Origin: a bacterium
GTDB lineage: Bacteria > Bacillota > Bacilli > Lactobacillales > Streptococcaceae
Length of the DNA stretch: 64,000 nucleotides
Direction: 5' to 3'
NCBI GenBank assembly: GCA_905221205.1
Contig: CAJNCG010000004.1
Location: 62,001 to 126,000, forward strand
This document shows, one piece after another, positions 26,382 through 39,683 of the stretch. The translations under genes and the position numbers were made by a program. The notes beneath the pieces are model-generated. The model ran no database searches. It saw nothing but the letters and a program-made list of their open reading frames with translations, and was not told the origin of the DNA. Numbering within the stretch: position 1 is the stretch's first letter; each line of letters begins with the position of its first letter.

Positions 26382-26870
26382 ATGAAACCAGTAATTTCCA
26401 TTATCATGGGCTCAAAATCCGACTGGGCAACCATGCAAAAAACAGCAGAAGTCCTAGACCGCTTCGGTGTAGCCTACGAAAAGAAAGTTGTTTCTGCCCA
26501 CCGTACACCAGACCTCATGTTCAAGCATGCAGAAGAGGCCCGTAGCCGTGGCATCAAGGTCATCATCGCAGGTGCAGGTGGCGCAGCCCATTTGCCAGGG
26601 ATGGTAGCAGCCAAAACAACCCTTCCTGTCATTGGGGTGCCCGTCAAATCGCGTGCCCTTAGTGGCGTGGATTCACTCTATTCTATCGTGCAGATGCCGG
26701 GTGGGGTACCAGTCGCAACTATGGCTATCGGGGAAGCTGGTGCGACAAATGCGGCCCTCTTTGCACTCCGTCTCCTATCAGTAGAGGACAAGGCCATTGC
26801 GGATGCACTTGCTAACTTTGCTGAAGAACAGGGAAAAATCGCAGAGGAGTCTACAAATGAGCTCATCTAA
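26382..26870 (+). CDS. purE: N5-carboxyaminoimidazole ribonucleotide mutase
   Basis: PurE interconverts N5-CAIR and CAIR. The 162-residue protein has the signature [16 protein letters not shown] and [11 protein letters not shown]. The ATG at 26382 has an AAGGAGAAG site. An ATG at 26307 in the same frame would add 25 untypical residues. It overlaps purK by 14 bases. Confidence 0.95.
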   Translation: MKPVISIIMGSKSDWATMQKTAEVLDRFGVAYEKKVVSAHRTPDLMFKHAEEARSRGIKVIIAGAGGAAHLPGMVAAKTTLPVIGVPVKSRALSGVDSLYSIVQMPGGVPVATMAIGEAGATNAALFALRLLSVEDKAIADALANFAEEQGKIAEESTNELI

Positions 26871-27948
26871 AACAATTGGAATTATTGGTGGTGGTCAACT
26901 GGGTCAGATGATGGCCATTTCTGCTATCTACATGGGGCATAAGGTCATCGCGCTGGATCCTGCGGCGGATTGCCCAGCCTCTCGTGTGGCAGAAATCATC
27001 GTGGCGCCTTATAACGATGTGGATGCCCTTCGTCAGTTGGCGGAGCGTTGCGATGTCCTGACCTATGAGTTTGAAAATGTCGATGCTGACGGTTTGGATG
27101 CTGTCATCAAGGATGGTCAACTCCCTCAAGGAACAGACCTGCTTCGCATTTCTCAAAATCGCATTTTTGAGAAGGACTTTCTCTCAAATAAAGCTCAAGT
27201 CACTGTAGCACCCTACAAGGTCGTGACTTCTAGCCAAGACTTGGTAGACATCGATCTATCGAAAAACTATGTTCTCAAGACTGCGACTGGTGGCTACGAT
27301 GGACATGGTCAGAAGGTTATTCGCTCGGCAGAAGATTTAGCAGAAGCCTATGTGCTGGCTGACTCAGCAGACTGCGTTTTGGAAGAATTCGTCAACTTTG
27401 ACCTAGAGATCTCTGTTATCGTGTCAGGGAATGGCAAGGATGTGACGGTTTTCCCAGTTCAGGAAAATATCCATCGCAACAACATTTTGTCTAAGACTAT
27501 CGTTCCAGCTCGAATTTCAGAAAGTTTAGCAGCCAAAGCCAAAGCAATGGCAGTGCGAATTGCTGAACAGCTTAACTTATCTGGTACCCTTTGCGTGGAA
27601 ATGTTTGCGACAGCTGATGACATCATCGTCAACGAGATTGCGCCACGTCCACACAACTCAGGGCACTACTCTATCGAAGCTTGTGACTTTTCACAGTTTG
27701 ACACCCATATTTTGGGTGTTCTCGGAGCACCATTGCCAGAAATTAAATTACATGCGCCAGCCGTTATGCTCAATGTCCTTGGCCAACACGTCGAGGCTGC
27801 TGAAAAATATGTCACAGAAAATCCAAGCGCCCATCTCCACATGTATGGTAAAATAGAAGCAAAGCACAACCGCAAGATGGGACATGTGACTTTGTTTAGT
27901 GATATGCCGGATGAGGTGGGGGAGTTTGGAAAAGGGATAGATTTTTAG
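26857..27948 (+). CDS. purK: N5-carboxyaminoimidazole ribonucleotide synthase
   Basis: PurK carboxylates AIR with ATP and bicarbonate. The 363-residue ATP-grasp protein opens with [13 protein letters not shown] and has [12 protein letters not shown] near the end of its catalytic part. The start lies inside the purE 3' end (14-base overlap), with GCAGAGGAG as ribosome site. Confidence 0.95.
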   Translation: MSSSKTIGIIGGGQLGQMMAISAIYMGHKVIALDPAADCPASRVAEIIVAPYNDVDALRQLAERCDVLTYEFENVDADGLDAVIKDGQLPQGTDLLRISQNRIFEKDFLSNKAQVTVAPYKVVTSSQDLVDIDLSKNYVLKTATGGYDGHGQKVIRSAEDLAEAYVLADSADCVLEEFVNFDLEISVIVSGNGKDVTVFPVQENIHRNNILSKTIVPARISESLAAKAKAMAVRIAEQLNLSGTLCVEMFATADDIIVNEIAPRPHNSGHYSIEACDFSQFDTHILGVLGAPLPEIKLHAPAVMLNVLGQHVEAAEKYVTENPSAHLHMYGKIEAKHNRKMGHVTLFSDMPDEVGEFGKGIDF

Positions 27949-27957
27949 GACAAGCCT

Positions 27958-28185
27958 ATGATACAAATTATTGTTAATGCTTTTGTAGAAAAAGATAAGA
28001 CTGGAGCAGCCGTCGAAGTCGTGTATGCTAGTAGCAATCACGAAAAAGTGAAAGCTAAGTATGAAGAGCTGCTTGCTCAACACCCTGAAAACTATTTAGC
28101 AATTTATGACTTGCCACTGGATACAGACCTTAATTCATTGGAACATTACCCGTCTGTATGGATTGGGAAAGAAGAATTTGAATAA
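27958..28185 (+). CDS. Small conserved protein of 75 residues, function unknown
   Basis: The ORF lies nine bases after purK and 70 before purB. The acidic, soluble product (IIVNAFVEKDK, HYPSVWIGKEEFE) has no motif that I recognise. I recall a small gene of this type at the same place in pneumococcus. The position suggests co-transcription with purK, not a purine role. Confidence 0.7.
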   Translation: MIQIIVNAFVEKDKTGAAVEVVYASSNHEKVKAKYEELLAQHPENYLAIYDLPLDTDLNSLEHYPSVWIGKEEFE

Positions 28186-28254
28186 TTTGGCTAATAATGT
28201 TCTATGCTTTGTTTGCACATTGTGAAGTAGAAAAAGAAAGGAAAAATTAACAAC

Positions 28255-29553
28255 ATGATCAACCGTTACTCTCGCCCTGAGATGGCGAACATTTGGAGTG
28301 AAGAAAATAAATACCGTGCTTGGCTTGAGGTGGAAATCTTGGCTGACGAGGCATGGGCTGAGTTGGGGGAAATCCCTAAGGAAGACGTGGCTTTGATTCG
28401 TGAAAAAGCGGACTTTGACATCGACCGTATTTTGGAGATTGAGCAGGAGACGCGCCACGATGTGGTAGCTTTCACGCGTGCGGTTTCTGAGACTCTTGGT
28501 GAAGAGCGCAAGTGGGTCCACTATGGTTTGACCTCTACCGACGTGGTGGATACGGCCTATGGTTACCTTTACAAGCAAGCCAACGACATCATCCGTCGTG
28601 ACCTTGAAAACTTCACTAACATTATCGCTGATAAGGCTAAGGAGCACAAGTTCACCATCATGATGGGGCGTACCCATGGGGTGCATGCTGAGCCGACAAC
28701 TTTTGGTCTTAAATTGGCGACTTGGTACAGCGAAATGAGGCGCAATATCGAGCGTTTCGAGCATGCGGCTGCTGGTGTTGAAGCTGGTAAGATTTCTGGT
28801 GCGGTTGGTAACTTTGCCAACATCCCACCATTCGTTGAAAAATACGTCTGCGACAAATTGGGTATCCGTGCTCAAGAAATCTCTACACAGGTGCTTCCTC
28901 GTGACCTTCACGCTGAGTACTTTGCAGTTCTTGCTAGCATTGCAACTTCCATCGAGCGCATGGCAACGGAAATCCGTGGTCTACAAAAATCTGAGCAACG
29001 CGAAGTGGAAGAGTTCTTTGCTAAAGGTCAAAAAGGTTCTTCAGCAATGCCTCACAAACGCAACCCTATCGGTTCTGAAAACATGACAGGTTTGGCGCGT
29101 GTCATCCGTGGTCACATGGTGACAGCCTATGAAAACGTCGCTCTCTGGCATGAACGTGATATCTCCCACTCATCAGCTGAGCGCATCATCACACCAGATA
29201 CGACTATTTTGATTGACTACATGCTCAACCGCTTTGGAAATATCGTCAAGAACTTGACGGTCTTCCCAGAAAACATGATCCGCAACATGCACTCGACTTT
29301 TGGCCTGATCTTTAGCCAACGTGCTATGTTGACCTTGATTGAAAAAGGCATGACCCGTGAGCAAGCCTATGACTTGGTGCAACCAAAAACAGCCTATTCT
29401 TGGGACAATCAAGTAGACTTTAAACCGCTTCTTGAAGCAGATCCAGAAGTGACTTCACGTCTCACTCAAGAAGAAATCGACGAAATCTTCAACCCAGTTT
29501 ATTACACTAAACGAGTGGATGATATCTTTGAACGTCTTGGACTTGGTGATTAA
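28255..29553 (+). CDS. purB: Adenylosuccinate lyase
   Basis: PurB splits SAICAR and adenylosuccinate with release of fumarate. The 432-residue protein of the fumarase/aspartase superfamily carries the signature [10 protein letters not shown] (near residue 262), TSTDVVDTA and [11 protein letters not shown]. It is the last purine gene here and is closed by a bidirectional terminator shared with strH. Confidence 0.96.
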   Translation: MINRYSRPEMANIWSEENKYRAWLEVEILADEAWAELGEIPKEDVALIREKADFDIDRILEIEQETRHDVVAFTRAVSETLGEERKWVHYGLTSTDVVDTAYGYLYKQANDIIRRDLENFTNIIADKAKEHKFTIMMGRTHGVHAEPTTFGLKLATWYSEMRRNIERFEHAAAGVEAGKISGAVGNFANIPPFVEKYVCDKLGIRAQEISTQVLPRDLHAEYFAVLASIATSIERMATEIRGLQKSEQREVEEFFAKGQKGSSAMPHKRNPIGSENMTGLARVIRGHMVTAYENVALWHERDISHSSAERIITPDTTILIDYMLNRFGNIVKNLTVFPENMIRNMHSTFGLIFSQRAMLTLIEKGMTREQAYDLVQPKTAYSWDNQVDFKPLLEADPEVTSRLTQEEIDEIFNPVYYTKRVDDIFERLGLGD

Positions 29554-29571
29554 TTCACAAATATTGAATAT

Positions 29572-29600
29572 AAAAAGCGAGATTTCCATCTCGCTTTTTT
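29572..29600. terminator. Bidirectional terminator between purB and strH
   Basis: A perfect 12-bp stem pairs 29572-29583 with 29588-29599. It is flanked by an A-run and a T-run, so it serves both converging genes. Confidence 0.9.
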
Positions 29601-29640
29601 GACTCCGTTTCTATCAGAATCTTCTTTATGAGTATTGATA

Positions 29641-33758
<4,118 letters not shown>

Positions 33759-33910
33759 GAGGGAATGATAAAAAACTATAATAAGTATAAAAAAATATAA
33801 AATTTAAGCTTAAGGTTTCAGATTGCTAGGCAAAGAAACATATATATATTTAGTATAAATTTTTTAGTCCTATTTCTATAAAATACTCTACAAACTATAG
33901 AATCTACTAT

Positions 33911-33984
33911 AAAAGGTAAGCGCTACCTTTTTGGTATGGTATAATAAGCATAGAAAAAGCCCAAGCGATTAGGCTCAGGCTTTC
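33911..33984 (-). terminator. Terminator(s) after the GntR regulator gene
   Basis: On the minus strand, AAGCC/GGCTT with inner AGC/GCT (33984-33954) ends in TTTTTC. A second eight-bp palindrome, AAAAGGTA/TACCTTTT, lies at 33911-33931 and has T/A runs both ways. Nothing else recognisable lies in 33760-33910, which is very A/T-rich. Confidence 0.6.
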
Positions 33985-33987
33985 TTC

Positions 33988-34704
33988 TTAGTGATCACGA
34001 TCACATGAAATGAATTTAATCTTGTAGTAATCTGCTCGTTTATATGTTTCGCTGTATGCGAGAACTTGACCGGTAGACTCGAGCTTAGTAGTCTTGGTTT
34101 GTAAAACGGTTGGGAATTGTTCATCGACTCCGAGGACCGAAGCCGCATGTTCTGGAGTTGGAAATGCTATTTCATTGATTTCTTCAAAATGTTCATCATT
34201 CATGTGAATGTGGTAATCCAATTTGAAACGGTTATAGATAGAGCTATAATATTCAAGATTTGGATAATTTGCGTTGATGTATTGTTCTGGAATGTAAGAT
34301 GTGTGGTAGATGTACACAACACCACCTGTTTCGCGTACGCGTTCAATCTTGTAGTAGAACTGATCACCACGTAGTCCAAGTTTTTCTAAGTAGCTTAGTT
34401 TGTTTCCACGCTCAATAGAAAGGACGGTCACTTTATCATCTTTCGTTTCAAAAACTTCTACATCTGAAAACTCTACGAGTTTATGTTTGCGTGCGCGTGA
34501 AACGAATGTACCCTTTCCTTGTTGGCGGACAATATAGCCATCCTTGGCAAGGTCGTTTAAAGCGCGAACAACTGTGATAGAACTAACATCATACATTGAA
34601 ATCAATTCAGCTTCAGTGTAGAATTTATCTCCACTGGCAAATTGACCAGAAATGATTTTGTTCTTTAACTCATCTTTAATATATTGATACTTTGGAATTG
34701 CCAT
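33988..34704 (-). CDS. GntR/HutC-family transcriptional regulator of the glycan locus
   Basis: The 238-residue regulator has an N-terminal winged helix (YDVSSITVVRALNDLAKDGYIVRQQGKGTFV, described in pieces: recognition helix at about 38-55) and a C-terminal UTRA effector domain. HutC-type regulators usually sense a sugar phosphate. It is divergent from bgaC and its PTS. In pneumococcus the equivalent gene is a repressor of the bgaC cluster (recalled as BgaR). The GAGGTG site picks the ATG at 34704. An extended -10 (TGGTAAAAT, minus strand, 34745-34737) is a plausible promoter. Confidence 0.88.
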   Translation of the reverse strand: MAIPKYQYIKDELKNKIISGQFASGDKFYTEAELISMYDVSSITVVRALNDLAKDGYIVRQQGKGTFVSRARKHKLVEFSDVEVFETKDDKVTVLSIERGNKLSYLEKLGLRGDQFYYKIERVRETGGVVYIYHTSYIPEQYINANYPNLEYYSSIYNRFKLDYHIHMNDEHFEEINEIAFPTPEHAASVLGVDEQFPTVLQTKTTKLESTGQVLAYSETYKRADYYKIKFISCDRDH

Positions 34705-34944
34705 ATTTTCACCTCGATTTTCCTTCTCCACTAAAAATTTTACCATAAAACTGGAAAGAATAGTAGCCTTTTGAATAAAAAAATTAGAATAATAGGCTAT
34801 AAGGTTAATTTACCTAGGAATAAATAGAAAAACATACATTTTTATACATGGTACTAAAAATGGTGTTATGACTATATATTACAAGATTTTTATAAGTTTT
34901 TTGTGTAAAAGTTAGTGAAAAATGAAAAAAATTGTGAAAACCTA

Positions 34945-35002
34945 TTGACAAATGCAGGATATTGAGATATATTTACTATATCAACAAATGAAAGCGTAAA
35001 CT
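34945..35002 (+). promoter_or_regulatory. bgaC promoter with candidate operator and cre site
   Basis: TTGACA (34945-34950), 17 bp and TATATT (34968-34973) form the promoter. A GATATA/TATATC inverted repeat (34966-34982) covers the -10 and could be the GntR operator. TGAAAGCGTAAACT (34989-35002) is close to the cre consensus. The 34705-34944 stretch is A/T-rich without other features. Confidence 0.6.
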
Positions 35003-35024
35003 TTAGTTGTCAGAAGGTAAGAAT

Positions 35025-36812
35025 ATGACACGATTTGAGATACGGGATGATTTTTATCTCGATGGAAAATCATTTAAGATTTTATCTGGCGCCATTCATT
35101 ATTTTAGGGTTCCTCCAGAAGATTGGTATCATTCGCTCTATAATTTGAAGGCTCTTGGTTTTAATACAGTAGAGACTTATGTAGCCTGGAATTTACACGA
35201 GCCTCGTGAGGGTGAGTTTCACTTTGAAGGAGCTCTGGATTTGGAGCGATTTCTTCAGACAGCACAAGATTTGGGTCTCTATGCGATTGTTCGTCCGTCT
35301 CCCTTCATCTGTGCAGAGTGGGAATTCGGTGGTTTACCAGCCTGGCTCTTAACAAAGAATATGAGGCTTCGTTCCTCAGATCCAGCCTATATTGAAGCTG
35401 TCGGTCGCTACTATGACCAGCTCTTGTCACGGTTGGTTCCACATTTGTTGGACAATGGTGGCAACATCCTCATGATGCAGGTTGAAAATGAGTATGGTTC
35501 TTATGGAGAAGATAAGGCTTATCTGAGAGCCATTCGACAGTTGATGGAAGAGCGTGGCGTAACCTGTCCCCTCTTTACATCAGATGGTCCATGGCGAGCT
35601 ACTTTGAAAGCTGGAACTTTAATCGAAGATGACCTCTTTGTAACAGGGAACTTTGGTTCTAAGGCGCCTTATAACTTTTCACAGATGCAGGAATTCTTTG
35701 ATGAGCATGGCAAGAAATGGCCGCTCATGTGTATGGAGTTCTGGGATGGTTGGTTCAATCGTTGGAAAGAACCGATTATCACACGGGATCCGAAAGAGTT
35801 GGCAGATGCAGTTCGAGAGGTTTTGGAACAAGGCTCCATAAATCTTTACATGTTCCATGGTGGTACAAACTTTGGTTTCATGAATGGTTGCTCGGCTCGA
35901 GGAACTCTGGACCTACCACAAGTTACATCTTATGATTACGATGCCCTTCTGGATGAAGAAGGAAATCCAACTGCCAAATATCTGGCAGTCAAGAAGATGA
36001 TGGCAACACATTTTCCAGAGTATCCGCAGTTGGAACCACTCTACAAAGAGAGTATGGAGTTGGATGCTATTCCACTAGTTGAAAAAGTTTCCTTGTTTGA
36101 AACCTTGGATAGCTTGTCTAGTCCTGTAGAAAGCCTTTATCCTAAAAAGATGGAGGAGCTGGGACAAAGTTATGGCTATCTACTCTATCGAACAGAAACA
36201 AACTGGGATGCAGAAGAAGAAAGACTTCGCATCATTGATGGTCGAGATAGGGCTCAGCTCTATATCGATGGTCAGTGGGTCGAAACCCAATATCAGACAG
36301 AGATTGGGGAAGATATTTTTTATCAAGGTGAAAAGAAAGCGCTGTCTAGATTAGATATCTTGGTAGAAAATATGGGGCGTGTCAACTATGGACACAAGTT
36401 CTTAGCAGATACGCAACGTAAGGGAATTCGGACAGGGGTTTGTAAGGATTTGCACTTCTTACTAAACTGGAAACACTATCCACTTCCTCTAGACAATCCT
36501 GAGAAAATTGATTTTTCAAAAGGATGGGCAGAAGGACAACCAGCCTTTTACGCTTATGACTTTACAGTCCAAGAGCCAAAAGATACTTACCTAGACTTGT
36601 CTGAGTTTGGTAAGGGAGTTGCCTTTGTCAATGGGCAGAATCTAGGACGTTTTTGGAACGTCGGCCCAACCCTCTCACTTTATATCCCTCATAGCTATCT
36701 CAAGGAAGGTGCCAACCGCATCATTATCTTTGAAACAGAAGGTGAATATAAAGAAGAGATTTATTTAACTCGTAAACCTACACTAAAACACATAAAGGGG
36801 GAAAACTTATGA
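35025..36812 (+). CDS. bgaC: Beta-galactosidase, glycoside hydrolase family 35
   Basis: BgaC releases beta-1,3-linked galactose from glycans such as galacto-N-biose or lacto-N-biose. The 595-residue protein shows GH35 motifs: acid/base Glu156 in QVENEYGS and nucleophile Glu238 in MCMEFWDGW, with GGTNFGFMNG after them. No signal peptide is visible; the pneumococcal enzyme is nevertheless reported at the surface. The ATG at 35025 follows an AAGGT site. It overlaps the PTS IIB gene by four bases, so hydrolysis and uptake are linked. Confidence 0.93.
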   Translation: MTRFEIRDDFYLDGKSFKILSGAIHYFRVPPEDWYHSLYNLKALGFNTVETYVAWNLHEPREGEFHFEGALDLERFLQTAQDLGLYAIVRPSPFICAEWEFGGLPAWLLTKNMRLRSSDPAYIEAVGRYYDQLLSRLVPHLLDNGGNILMMQVENEYGSYGEDKAYLRAIRQLMEERGVTCPLFTSDGPWRATLKAGTLIEDDLFVTGNFGSKAPYNFSQMQEFFDEHGKKWPLMCMEFWDGWFNRWKEPIITRDPKELADAVREVLEQGSINLYMFHGGTNFGFMNGCSARGTLDLPQVTSYDYDALLDEEGNPTAKYLAVKKMMATHFPEYPQLEPLYKESMELDAIPLVEKVSLFETLDSLSSPVESLYPKKMEELGQSYGYLLYRTETNWDAEEERLRIIDGRDRAQLYIDGQWVETQYQTEIGEDIFYQGEKKALSRLDILVENMGRVNYGHKFLADTQRKGIRTGVCKDLHFLLNWKHYPLPLDNPEKIDFSKGWAEGQPAFYAYDFTVQEPKDTYLDLSEFGKGVAFVNGQNLGRFWNVGPTLSLYIPHSYLKEGANRIIIFETEGEYKEEIYLTRKPTLKHIKGENL

Positions 36813-37285
36813 CAATTGTAGGATGCCGTATCGATGGACGTTTGATCCACGGACAAGTAGCCAATCTTTGGGCTGGAAAACTAAATGTTTCACGTATTAT
36901 GGTTGTAGATGACGAAGTTGTCAACAACGACGTTGAAAAGAGTGGTTTGAAACTTGCGACACCACCAGGTGTGAAATTGAGTATTTTGCCAATTGAAAAA
37001 GCGGCAGCTAATATTCTTGCTGGAAAATACGATAGCCAACGTCTCTTTATCGTGGCTCGTAAGCCAGACCGCTTCCTTGGTTTGGTCGAAGCAGGTGTAC
37101 CACTTGAAACCCTTAATGTAGGGAATATGTCTCAAACACCAGAAACACGTTCTATCACACGTTCTATCAACGTAGTAGACAAGGATGTGGAAGACTTCCA
37201 CAAACTAGCAGAAAAAGGTGTTAAACTTACTGCTCAAATGGTTCCAAATGATCCAGTTTCAGACTTTTTGAGCTTATTAAAATAG
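36809..37285 (+). CDS. Mannose-family PTS component IIB
   Basis: IIB passes phosphate from IIA to the sugar. The 158-residue protein has the phosphorylated histidine His14 in RLIHGQVA. It is coupled to bgaC (ATGA) and followed by IIC, IID and IIA. Sugar specificity is inferred from context as a galactose- or amino-sugar-containing product of BgaC. Confidence 0.93.
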   Translation: MTIVGCRIDGRLIHGQVANLWAGKLNVSRIMVVDDEVVNNDVEKSGLKLATPPGVKLSILPIEKAAANILAGKYDSQRLFIVARKPDRFLGLVEAGVPLETLNVGNMSQTPETRSITRSINVVDKDVEDFHKLAEKGVKLTAQMVPNDPVSDFLSLLK

Positions 37286-37311
37286 GAAAAAATTTTTAGG
37301 AGGTCATTGTT

Positions 37312-38217
37312 ATGATACAATGGTGGCAAATTTTACTTCTCACTTTGTACTCAGCTTATCAAATCTGTGATGAGTTGACAATCGTTTCATCTGCAGGTTC
37401 CCCTGTATTTGCTGGTTTCATTACTGGTTTAATTATGGGAGATGTGACTACTGGTCTGCTTATCGGTGGTAACTTGCAACTGTTCGTTCTTGGGGTTGGT
37501 ACCTTCGGTGGTGCTTCTCGTATCGACGCAACTTCTGGTGCGGTTCTTGCGACAGCCTTCTCTGTTTCACAAGGAATTGATGCATCACTGGCGATTACAA
37601 CAATCGCTGTGCCAGTAGCAGCTCTCTTGACTTACTTCGACGTTCTTGGACGTATGACAACTACTTTCTTCGCTCACCGTGTGGATGCTGCAATCGAACG
37701 CTTTGACTATAAAGGTATTGAACGCAACTACTTGCTTGGTGCGATTCCTTGGGCTCTATCTCGTGCCCTTCCAGTCTTCTTTGCCCTTGCTTTTGGTGGT
37801 GCCTTCGTACAATCAGTGGTAGACTTCGTTGAAGCCTACAAATGGGTTGCAGATGGCTTGACACTTGCAGGACGTATGCTTCCAGGTCTTGGATTTGCAA
37901 TCTTGCTTCGTTACCTTCCAGTTAAACGTAACCTTCACTACCTTGCTATGGGATTTGGTTTGACAGCTATGTTGACTGTTCTTTACTCATATGTAATAGG
38001 TCTTGGTGGCGCTGTTGCAGGTATTATCGGTACTCTACCTAAAGATGTTGCTGAAAAAATTGGTTTCGTGAACAACTTCAAAGGATTGTCTATGATTGGT
38101 ATTTCTATCGTAGGTATCTTCCTAGCAGTGCTTCACTTCAAAAATAGCCAAAAAGTAGCTGTAGCAGCACCTTCTACACCATCAGAAAGTGGGGAAATCG
38201 AAGATGACGAATTCTAA
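37312..38217 (+). CDS. Mannose-family PTS component IIC
   Basis: The 301-residue membrane protein is the permease part of the EII complex. It has multiple hydrophobic helices and the Gly-rich GGNLQLFVLGVGTFGGASRID region typical of EIIC-Man (given here only as position 58-78). It overlaps IID by 14 bases. AGGAGG precedes its start. Confidence 0.9.
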   Translation: MIQWWQILLLTLYSAYQICDELTIVSSAGSPVFAGFITGLIMGDVTTGLLIGGNLQLFVLGVGTFGGASRIDATSGAVLATAFSVSQGIDASLAITTIAVPVAALLTYFDVLGRMTTTFFAHRVDAAIERFDYKGIERNYLLGAIPWALSRALPVFFALAFGGAFVQSVVDFVEAYKWVADGLTLAGRMLPGLGFAILLRYLPVKRNLHYLAMGFGLTAMLTVLYSYVIGLGGAVAGIIGTLPKDVAEKIGFVNNFKGLSMIGISIVGIFLAVLHFKNSQKVAVAAPSTPSESGEIEDDEF

Positions 38218-39025
38218 TTACAAACTTACAAAAGAAGATTTTAATCAAATCAACAAACGTAGCTTGTTTACTTTCCAATTAGGTTGGAACTACGAACGTA
38301 TGCAAGCTTCTGGTTACCTTTACATGATCCTGCCTCAGTTGCGTAAAATGTATGGGGATGGCACTCCTGAATTGAAAGAAATGATGAAAGTTCATACTCA
38401 ATTCTTCAATACTTCACCATTCTTCCATACCATTATCGCTGGTTTTGACCTTGCCATGGAAGAAAAAGATGGTGTGGGTGCAAAAGACGCCGTTAACGGT
38501 ATCAAGACAGGTTTGATGGGACCATTCGCTCCTCTTGGGGATACAATCTTTGGTTCACTTGTACCTGCTATCATGGGGTCAGTCGCAGCAACTATGGCTA
38601 TCGCTGGCCAACCTTGGGGTATCTTCCTTTGGATTGCAGTTGCAGTAGCTTATGACATCTTCCGTTGGAAACAATTGGAATTTGCTTACAAAGAAGGGGT
38701 TAGCCTTATCAACAACATGCAAAGTACTTTGACAGCTTTGATTGACGCTGCATCTGTACTTGGTGTCTTCATGATGGGTGCTCTTGTAGCAACATTGATC
38801 AACTTTGAAGTTTCTTATAAATTGCCAATCGGTGAAAAAATGATTGACTTCCAGGACATCTTGAACTCAATCTTCCCACGCTTGCTTCCAGCAATCTTTA
38901 CTGCCTTTATCTTCTGGTTGCTTGGTAAGAAAGGTATGACTTCTACAAAAGCAATTGGTATCATCATTGCTCTTGCATTAGGTCTTTCATTCATCGGTAA
39001 ATTCTTACTTGGAATGGGCGCATAA
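38204..39025 (+). CDS. Mannose-family PTS component IID
   Basis: The 273-residue protein partners IIC in the membrane. It has the EIID hallmarks WNYERMQASGY and GLMGPFAPLGDTIF. The ATG at 38204 within the IIC 3' end is preferred to an in-frame GTG at 38189 because the product then starts at the usual EIID position. Translational coupling with IIC is likely. Confidence 0.92.
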   Translation: MTNSNYKLTKEDFNQINKRSLFTFQLGWNYERMQASGYLYMILPQLRKMYGDGTPELKEMMKVHTQFFNTSPFFHTIIAGFDLAMEEKDGVGAKDAVNGIKTGLMGPFAPLGDTIFGSLVPAIMGSVAATMAIAGQPWGIFLWIAVAVAYDIFRWKQLEFAYKEGVSLINNMQSTLTALIDAASVLGVFMMGALVATLINFEVSYKLPIGEKMIDFQDILNSIFPRLLPAIFTAFIFWLLGKKGMTSTKAIGIIIALALGLSFIGKFLLGMGA

Positions 39026-39028
39026 TCT

Positions 39029-39433
39029 ATGGCTAAATCATTAATTCTGGTGAGCCATGGTCGTTTCTGTGAAGAACTTAAAGGTAGCACAGAAATGATC
39101 ATGGGTCCACAAGACAACATATACACAGTGGCTCTTCTTCCAGAAGATGGCCCAGAAGACTTTACTGCAAAATTTGAAGCTGCTATTGAAGGATTGGATG
39201 ATTTCCTAGTCTTTGCGGATCTTCTTGGCGGTACACCATGTAACGTGATAAGCCGTTTGATTATGGAAGGTCGTGATATTGACCTTTACGCAGGGATGAA
39301 TCTTCCAATGGTAATTGAATTTATCAATGCGAGCCTTACAGGTGCAGATGCGGACTACAAGAGCCGTGCTGCAGAAAGCATTGTGAAAGTCAATGACCTG
39401 TTAGCTGGCTTCGATGATGACGAAGATGAATAA
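39029..39433 (+). CDS. Mannose-family PTS component IIA
   Basis: IIA receives phosphate from HPr on His10 (LVSHGRFCE). The 134-residue protein also has FADLLGGTPCNV, typical of EIIA-Man. Its stop codon forms the edge of a BOX repeat. It is the last gene of the PTS set. Confidence 0.92.
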   Translation: MAKSLILVSHGRFCEELKGSTEMIMGPQDNIYTVALLPEDGPEDFTAKFEAAIEGLDDFLVFADLLGGTPCNVISRLIMEGRDIDLYAGMNLPMVIEFINASLTGADADYKSRAAESIVKVNDLLAGFDDDEDE

Positions 39434-39583
39434 TACTCTTTGAAAATCTCTTTAAACCATGCTAGTGTTGCCTTGCCGTATAGATGTTACTGACTTCGTC
39501 AGTTCTATCTGCAACCTCAAAGCAGTGCTTTGAGCAGCCTGCGGCTAGTTTCCTAGTTTGCTCTTTGATTTTCATTGAGTATA
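39433..39583 (+). repeat. BOX element (boxA-boxB-boxC)
   Basis: This roughly 151-bp element begins ATACTCTTTGAAAATCTC, contains the boxA core GCCTTGCCGTA, one boxB-like unit with TGACTTCGTCAGTTC, and a boxC part with CCTGCGGCTAG ending in TTTTCATTGAGTAT. Its ends are inverted (ATACTC / GAGTAT). It abuts the stop codon of the IIA gene. Confidence 0.9.
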
Positions 39584-39630
39584 CGATGTGATAACGTGAA
39601 AATCGTTAGAACAACTTATATAGAATATAC

Positions 39631-39659
39631 ATGGGAATGGGGCTTACTCCCATTCCCAT
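39631..39659 (+). promoter_or_regulatory. Strong hairpin in the agaS leader
   Basis: ATGGGAATGGG (39631-39641) and CCCATTCCCAT (39649-39659) form a perfect 11-bp stem with a seven-base loop, 25 bp before the agaS ATG. No T-run follows, so it is more likely an mRNA stabiliser or processing site than a terminator. Confidence 0.55.
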
Positions 39660-39683
39660 ATTTGATAGAAAAAGAGGAACTCA

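Noticed and set aside
33926..33950. Plus-strand promoter (extended -10 TGGTATAAT) giving an antisense RNA to the GntR gene
   Set aside because: There is no -35 or supporting context, and it lies in A/T-rich sequence where such matches are frequent.
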